Source: an uncultured Collinsella sp. (lineage in GTDB: Bacteria; Actinomycetota; Coriobacteriia; Coriobacteriales; Coriobacteriaceae). From it: a stretch of DNA of 11,419 nucleotides. Below are positions 7,311 to 11,419 of this stretch, piece by piece (within the stretch, counting starts at the first letter, position 1; the number at the start of each line of letters is the position of its first letter). The notes beneath the pieces are model-generated. The model had not been told where the DNA came from. It worked only from the letters and a program-made list of their open reading frames with translations, and ran no database searches. The stretch is from the NCBI GenBank assembly GCA_900549455.1, contig UROM01000048.1:1-11419 (forward strand). Direction: 5' to 3'. Position numbers and translations under genes: made by a program.

Positions 7311-9160
7311 GAAAGATCACTCTCCGTATAGGTTCTTTGGTATCCGAGCAAATAAAGGCATATCCCAACGATTATAGAGGATAGGATTCCCGCAACCGCC
7401 GCCTTGGCGACGACCGGGCTCGCAAGGCTGGCAATTTCCATATGGTGTGCAAGACAAAACGATACGGCCGAGCCAATGCCGGCGACGGCAATTGCGACGA
7501 TGGCGGCAAGGTTCGATCCCTGCTCGGCGCGCTTGGCATGAGCGTTGAGCAGCAGCGATGTTGCCGCGACCGTTGCTGAAACCAGCACGATTGCAGCGAG
7601 AAGGAGCGCGTCTCCCAGCGCTACGGCGACATTGCTAAGCCCCAGTACGCCTCCCGCAGAGAGGGCTGCTGCGGCAAGGCGGGCAAAGAGTGCGCCCATG
7701 CCCGTAGCCGCCGCGGCACTTGCCGGGGCGAGCCAAAACGCCGCGAAGCCCCCGGCGGCTCCGGCGGCAAGGAGGGCGTCGCCGGTTAGGCAACCCAGCG
7801 CAAGCGCGCAGGTGAGCGCCGCGCTCGCAGCTGCCTCGGTGCGTCCCCAGGCAATCCACCAACCGGACATGGCGGCGGCAAAAATGACCGCGACCGGCAG
7901 CATCGACAGGATGCCCTGCGTCTGCATGGTGGCGTTGGCCATGAGCACCAAAAAGCCCACGGCCGAGATGGCCGAGCCGATCTGCGGGGCCAAGCCTGCC
8001 GCCGCGCCAATAGCGATGGCCGCCACGACCAGCCCGGGAAGCGCCGCGACGCCCGCTGTCTGCATAAGCAAAAAGCTAAAGGCTCCGCATGAGAGCGCCG
8101 AGATGGCGCGCATGGTGTAGTTGCGCGCGCAGCTCCAGCGCGTGCCTGCCCAACCAAGTGCGGGGTCGACCTCGACGGTGTCATCCGCGTAGCTCGATGG
8201 CTCGATACCGTCTGCCGCGCGCTCGTCATCCGAAAGCTCGCCCACCATCTGCTCCAGGCTGCGACGGCCCTCGCGCACGCTGCCCAAGCCGGCGAGCAGC
8301 TGGTCGCAAAATGCCTCGATGCTGTTAGGGCGGTCTTGCGGCATGGGGGAGAGGGCACTCATGAGTGCAGCCTCGGCTCCCGGGGGAAAGTGTGGGATGA
8401 GCTCGCTGGGATAAGTGGCACCGCCGATGATGCGGCCGAGCGAGTCGCCGGGCGTGGCCGCCATAAAGGGGGCGCTGCCGCACAGGCTCTCGTAGATCAC
8501 GCAGGCAAGGGCAAAGACATCGGCGCGTTCGTCGACCGTGCCGGTCTCGATATCGAGCTGCTCGGGCGGCATGTAGCCGATGGTGCCGCCGCGTGACCCG
8601 CCAAAGCCGCCGGCAGACGACAGCCGCGCCATGCCAAAGTCGGTGAGCTTTACATTACCCGAATGGTCGATAAGCACATTGGCGGGCTTTATGTCCAGAT
8701 GAAGCACGCCGTTTGCATGGGCAAAGGTGAGTGCCTGCCCCAGCGCGTCGGCAATGGCCGCGGCCTCGTCAAAGGTGAGCGAGTGACCGTCCACGCGATG
8801 CAAAAACTCGGCCAACGACATGCCGTCGACATATTCCATGACCAGGTAGGCATAGGCGGTGTCGTGCGTAAAGTCGATAACCTGCACGATATTGGGATGT
8901 TGAAGCATGGCGGCGGTATGCGCCTCGCGCAGTACATCCATGATGTCGCTGGCGGGCATGCCGGCGCCGTTGATAAGAGGGATGCGCTTAATGGCCACGC
9001 GACGGCGCAGATGCGTGTCGCGGCAAATCTCGATGGAGCCAAAACCACCGGTCGCAAGCGTCTCGAGCGGCTGGTACCGCTTGAGCAGCTCGCGAGAGCT
9101 AGTGCCCTCCAAGGGAACGTCCGGCGAGAACCGGGCGGTATGTTGCGAGAAAAGCGGCAT
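7307..9160 (-). CDS. Ser/Thr protein kinase with polytopic membrane C-terminal half, non-RD type
   Basis: A 617-residue protein, counted from ATG 9160. The kinase domain (about 29-290) has an atypical glycine loop ATGGFG (36-41, first Gly replaced by Ala), Lys58 in VAIK, Glu79, HLDIKPAN (154-161) with catalytic Asp156 but Leu instead of the HRD arginine, DFG (174-176) and PPE (198-200). The activation segment is rich in Gly and Ser. About 55 polar residues lead to an Ala/Gly/Leu-rich region (about 348-606) with roughly eight hydrophobic spans and a short polar tail. PknA/PknB have a single span, so this is a different architecture. All phosphotransfer residues are present, so it is probably active; non-RD suggests it does not need activation-loop phosphorylation. 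It heads the cluster, overlaps fhaA by 4 bp, and is a candidate upstream kinase for the FHA readers. The membrane half is not recognised as a known sensor or transporter. Confidence 0.88.
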   Translation of the reverse strand: MPLFSQHTARFSPDVPLEGTSSRELLKRYQPLETLATGGFGSIEICRDTHLRRRVAIKRIPLINGAGMPASDIMDVLREAHTAAMLQHPNIVQVIDFTHDTAYAYLVMEYVDGMSLAEFLHRVDGHSLTFDEAAAIADALGQALTFAHANGVLHLDIKPANVLIDHSGNVKLTDFGMARLSSAGGFGGSRGGTIGYMPPEQLDIETGTVDERADVFALACVIYESLCGSAPFMAATPGDSLGRIIGGATYPSELIPHFPPGAEAALMSALSPMPQDRPNSIEAFCDQLLAGLGSVREGRRSLEQMVGELSDDERAADGIEPSSYADDTVEVDPALGWAGTRWSCARNYTMRAISALSCGAFSFLLMQTAGVAALPGLVVAAIAIGAAAGLAPQIGSAISAVGFLVLMANATMQTQGILSMLPVAVIFAAAMSGWWIAWGRTEAAASAALTCALALGCLTGDALLAAGAAGGFAAFWLAPASAAAATGMGALFARLAAAALSAGGVLGLSNVAVALGDALLLAAIVLVSATVAATSLLLNAHAKRAEQGSNLAAIVAIAVAGIGSAVSFCLAHHMEIASLASPVVAKAAVAGILSSIIVGICLYLLGYQRTYTESDLS

Positions 9161-9171
9161 GGCCAACCCTC
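9158..9171 (-). promoter_or_regulatory. Ribosome binding site deciding the kinase start
   Basis: GAGGG (9171-9167) lies directly before a TTG (9166-9164) in the same frame, with no room for spacing, and 6 nt before ATG (9160-9158). The spacing favours the ATG, making the protein two residues shorter than a TTG start would. Confidence 0.7.
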
Positions 9172-9236
9172 GTGCGTTTAAAGTTCGTTTGCGAGCGGCG
9201 GGCGCGGGGCCGAGCCATTCGCGGTGGCATAGATGC

Positions 9237-9249
9237 TGCTAGTGTAGCA
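9237..9249 (-). promoter_or_regulatory. Candidate extended -10 promoter with overlapping palindrome for the kinase-FHA cluster
   Basis: On the minus strand TGC-TACACT (9249-9241) resembles an extended -10 element (TGn plus 4 of 6 bases of TATAAT). No good -35 hexamer is seen 16-18 bp upstream, which extended -10 promoters tolerate. Transcription would start near 9234, giving a leader of about 75 nt. The element sits in a perfect inverted repeat TGCTA-GTG-TAGCA (9237-9249), so a dimeric regulator could bind here. Hexamer matches in GC-rich DNA are weak evidence. Confidence 0.4.
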
Positions 9250-9304
9250 CGCTCAGGTGCATGGGGAGGATGGCGGGATGCGAGGCTGCCTGTCTGGCTT
9301 GGCC

Positions 9305-10030
9305 TTAGCGCTTCTTCTTGCTCTTCTTCTGCTTGCGCTGCTTGCCCTTGTTGTCCTGGGGCTTGTCGGCCTTGTCGCCCCGCTTGGCCTCGGCGGCAGC
9401 CTTCTCGGCCTTCATTTTCTTCTTCTTGGTCTCGATGCGGAGCTTTTTGTTGATGCGCGCCTTAAGGAAGGGGCCAAACTGCTCGGCATCGCCGCGGATA
9501 AAGGTGTCCTTAGGGATGGTCACGCCCTGGTCGGCGAACATGGCCACAAAGATGCGCTCGCCGTCGAGTACGTGGTCGAGCTTCTCAAACGGGAAAAACT
9601 GCGACTTGCCGCTCTTGCCCCAAACCATCAGACCGTCCTCGTTGGCGGCGACGCGGCGATAGCGGCCACCCATGGACTCGTCGGCCTCGACGGCGTCGAT
9701 AAAGTCGCGGGCGAGGGTGTGGTGCAGGTTTTTGCTCCACCAGGCCAAAAACGCGCCGAACACGATCAGCACGACGCCGAACTTGATCCAGCTGCCGCCG
9801 GCCACCAGCATGCCGATGCCGATGAGCGCGGCAATTGCCGCGGCGACATACAGCGAGCCGCGACGCCTGGGTGAGGCGACCAGGCGGGCGAAGTCGGTGA
9901 CCAGGTCGTTTTCGTACTGATACTCGTTGAGGTACAGGATGCCGTCGTCGGCTGCGGCCTGCTCCTCGAGCGCGACCTCGACCTGGTCGGCTGCTTCGGA
10001 GGGAACGAGGTTGCTCTCTGCGTCTGCCAT
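9305..10030 (-). CDS. YcxB-like membrane protein with lysine-rich C-terminal tail
   Basis: A 241-residue protein. The N-terminus (1 to about 50) is acidic and ends in LYLNEYQYENDLV. Two adjacent membrane spans follow (about 59-78 and 82-98) as a hairpin. Residues about 103-190 resemble the YcxB-like C-terminal domain, with FFPFEKLDHV, ERIFVAMF and the typical IPKDTF, then EQFGPFLKARI. The last 45-50 residues are strongly basic (KKKKMKAEK, KSKKKR) and low in complexity. The biochemical role of YcxB-family proteins is not established. ATG 10030-10028 is preceded by GGAG 10 nt upstream. It diverges from dnaX and lies 144 bp upstream of the kinase cluster on the same strand; no terminator separates them, so read-through into the cluster is possible. 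The basic tail could bind nucleic acid, ribosomes or acidic lipid; this is speculation. Confidence 0.8.
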   Translation of the reverse strand: MADAESNLVPSEAADQVEVALEEQAAADDGILYLNEYQYENDLVTDFARLVASPRRRGSLYVAAAIAALIGIGMLVAGGSWIKFGVVLIVFGAFLAWWSKNLHHTLARDFIDAVEADESMGGRYRRVAANEDGLMVWGKSGKSQFFPFEKLDHVLDGERIFVAMFADQGVTIPKDTFIRGDAEQFGPFLKARINKKLRIETKKKKMKAEKAAAEAKRGDKADKPQDNKGKQRKQKKSKKKR

Positions 10031-10145
10031 GCTCTTTGGACTCCTATCGCGGCGGGCTCGCCGTACGGGTTATTATGAATGCAGTATGCCGTGCGACCGC
10101 ATGGCCGTCGCGGCAACAAGACTCAGTATACCCGGGGGAGCACCC
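10031..10145. promoter_or_regulatory. Divergent promoter region between the YcxB-like gene and dnaX
   Basis: This 115-bp gap must carry promoters for both directions. The most A/T-rich part, 10070-10080, reads TATTAT on the plus strand (10071-10076, 5 of 6 to TATAAT) and CATAAT on the minus strand (10078-10073, also 5 of 6), so opposite -10 elements may overlap. Clear -35 hexamers were not found. A 5-bp-stem hairpin, CGGCG-GGCT-CGCCG (10050-10063), falls in the expected leader of the minus-strand gene. The dnaX ribosome binding site GGGGGAG is at 10134-10140, 5 nt before its ATG. Confidence 0.4.
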
Positions 10146-11364
10146 ATGGAATCGTTGTACCGAAAGTATCGCCCGCTCACCTTCGACTCCGTGGTGGGCC
10201 AGCAGCATATCGTCTCGACGCTCGAGCACGCCATCACCGAGGGGCGCCTGTCCCACGCGTACCTGTTCTGCGGACCGCGCGGCACGGGCAAGACCACCAT
10301 GGCGCGTATCCTTGCCAAGGCGCTACTGTGCCGCAACGCCGAGGCGGCGCGCGCCGAGGGTGCGAGCGGTTGCATGCCCGACGGCACCTGCGAGGAGTGC
10401 GAGCTCATCGCCGAGGGCAACCACCCCGATGTCTACGAGCTCGATGCCGCAAGCCGCACGGGCGTGGACAATGTGCGCGAGGAGATTATCAACTCCGTCA
10501 ACTTTGCCCCGGTGCGTGGCAAGTACAAGATCTATATCATCGACGAGGTCCACATGCTCACGACGGCGGCGTTTAACGCGCTGCTCAAGACGCTCGAGGA
10601 GCCGCCGGCGCACGTGATCTTTGTGCTGTGCACCACCGATCCGCAAAAGATTCTGGAGACCATCCTCTCGCGCTGCCAGCGCTTCGATTTCCACCGTATC
10701 GGCAACGAGGATATCGAGCATCGCTTGTCCTACGTGTGTGAGCAGGAGGGCTTCGATTACGACGACGAGGCGCTGGCCATCGTGGCACGCCATGCCAAGG
10801 GCGGTATGCGCGATGCGCTTTCCACGCTGGAGCAGCTGAGCGTTTTTGGCAACGGCGCCGTGCATGCAGACGATGCCCGCTCGCTTTTGGGCGAGGTTTC
10901 GGACCAGATCCTGGGCGAGTTTGCCCGCGCTATTGCCGAGCGTGATATTGCTGAACTCTATGGGCTCATTCGCGCACAGGTCGAGGAGGGCAATGATCTG
11001 CTTGAGCTGACGCGCGACCTGGTGGCGCATGTGCGCGACGTGTATGTGGCCTGCGTTGCCGGTGCCCGTGCCGAGCTGTTTGAGGGCGGGGCCGAGCAGG
11101 CCGAGGCGCTTGCTGCCGAGGCTGCTACCTTTGGCGAGCATCCGGCCGACCGTCTGGCCCGCGTGCTGACGGTGCTCGACGATGCCGCGTTGGAGATGAG
11201 GGGCGCGAGCGACGTGCGCCTGGTGCTCGAGATCGCTTGCACGCGCCTGGCACGTCCCGAGGCCGATTTAACGATTGAGGCTTTGGCTGAGCGCGTGGCT
11301 CGCTTGGAGGCCATGGTTGCCAACGCCGCCGTTCCGGCGAGTGTGGCTGCTGCTCAGGCCGCCG
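10146..11364 (+). CDS. dnaX: DNA polymerase III subunit gamma/tau, N-terminal part (3' end missing)
   Basis: Clamp-loader ATPase that loads the sliding clamp onto primed DNA; 406 native codons are visible, then adapter. Motifs are YRKYRP near the N-terminus (5-10), Walker A GPRGTGKT (43-50), zinc-module cysteines 62, 76, 82 and 85, Walker B IIDEVH (131-136), LCTTDP (161-166), the SRC motif (175-177) and sensor 2 GGMRDAL (219-225). AAA+ domains I and II and the oligomerisation domain III (about 245-370) are present. The tau C-terminus, or any frameshift site for gamma, would lie past the end. ATG 10146 follows GGGGGAG by 5 nt; the frame is open upstream to 9927, but that part antisense-overlaps the divergent gene. 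The frame continues through adapter to a TAG at 11409-11411, adding artefact residues beginning VSYTHLTLPTI. In many Actinomycetota ybaB-recR follow dnaX; not visible here. Confidence 0.96.
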
Positions 11365-11419
11365 CTGTCTCTTATACACATCTGACGCTGCCGACGATCG
11401 CATATGTGTAGATCTCGGT
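11365..11419 (-). other. Nextera read-1/i5 adapter with index (contamination)
   Basis: Positions 11365-11383 are the reverse-complemented 19-bp mosaic end CTGTCTCTTATACACATCT, 11384-11397 are the rest of the read-1 adapter (GACGCTGCCGACGA), 11398-11405 are an 8-nt i5 index slot (TCGCATAT), and 11406-11419 (GTGTAGATCTCGGT) are the start of the reverse-complemented P5 sequence. This is library construct, not genome. Confidence 0.98.

Noticed and set aside
7337..8119. Transporter or permease fused to the kinase
   Set aside because: The spans are Ala/Gly-rich without a recognisable transporter motif, so only a polytopic membrane region is claimed.
9250..9304. Terminator after the YcxB-like gene
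   Set aside because: Searched for a hairpin plus U-tract downstream of the TAA at 9307-9305 on the minus strand; neither a stable stem nor a T-run is present.
9927..10145. 73-residue upstream extension of the dnaX frame
   Set aside because: It overlaps the divergent YcxB-like gene; the conserved DnaX N-terminus begins at ATG 10146 with GGGGGAG upstream.

Overview
The window is a GC-rich, densely packed bacterial fragment. Its core gene order, fhaA-fhaB-pstP-rodA-pbpA-Ser/Thr kinase, is the PknB cell-wall signalling cluster of Actinomycetota. Codon use, gene order and the RodA-PbpA fusion suggest a Coriobacteriia gut organism (Collinsella-like). That taxonomic guess is inference; no rRNA or marker search could be run.

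Both ends are synthetic. Positions 1-40 are a Nextera read-2 (i7 side) adapter and 11365-11419 are a Nextera read-1 (i5 side) adapter with its index, so genuine genomic DNA is only about 41-11364. The two terminal genes are cut by adapter, and any protein reading into the ends carries artefactual residues.

Layout on the minus strand, in transcription order: (i) 10030-9305, a YcxB-like membrane protein with a lysine-rich tail; (ii) a 144-bp gap with a candidate extended -10 promoter; (iii) a six-gene, probably co-transcribed cluster. The cluster comprises an unusual Ser/Thr kinase with a polytopic membrane region (9160-7307), fhaA (7310-6300), fhaB (6293-5877), a PP2C phosphatase of PstP type with a very long N-terminal extension (5880-3940), a single-polypeptide RodA/FtsW glycosyltransferase plus class B penicillin-binding protein (3923-1053), and, after a 132-bp gap with a hairpin, a PknB-type kinase (920 to the left adapter). 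Two junctions overlap by 4 bp (GTGA, ATGA), and gaps of 6 and 16 bp separate the next genes. On the plus strand, dnaX (10146 to the right adapter) diverges from the YcxB-like gene across a 115-bp shared promoter region.

Together the cluster encodes writers (two kinases), an eraser (PstP), readers (two FHA proteins) and an effector (the SEDS-bPBP peptidoglycan synthase). This is a compact phospho-signalling system for wall growth or division. The parts that depart from the mycobacterial model are the fused synthase, the kinase at the head of the cluster (Leu replaces the HRD arginine, many membrane spans) and the roughly 258-residue Ala/Pro/Glu-rich extension on the phosphatase. No tRNA, rRNA, CRISPR, insertion sequence or phage feature was seen, and no gene-free stretch exceeds 300 bases.
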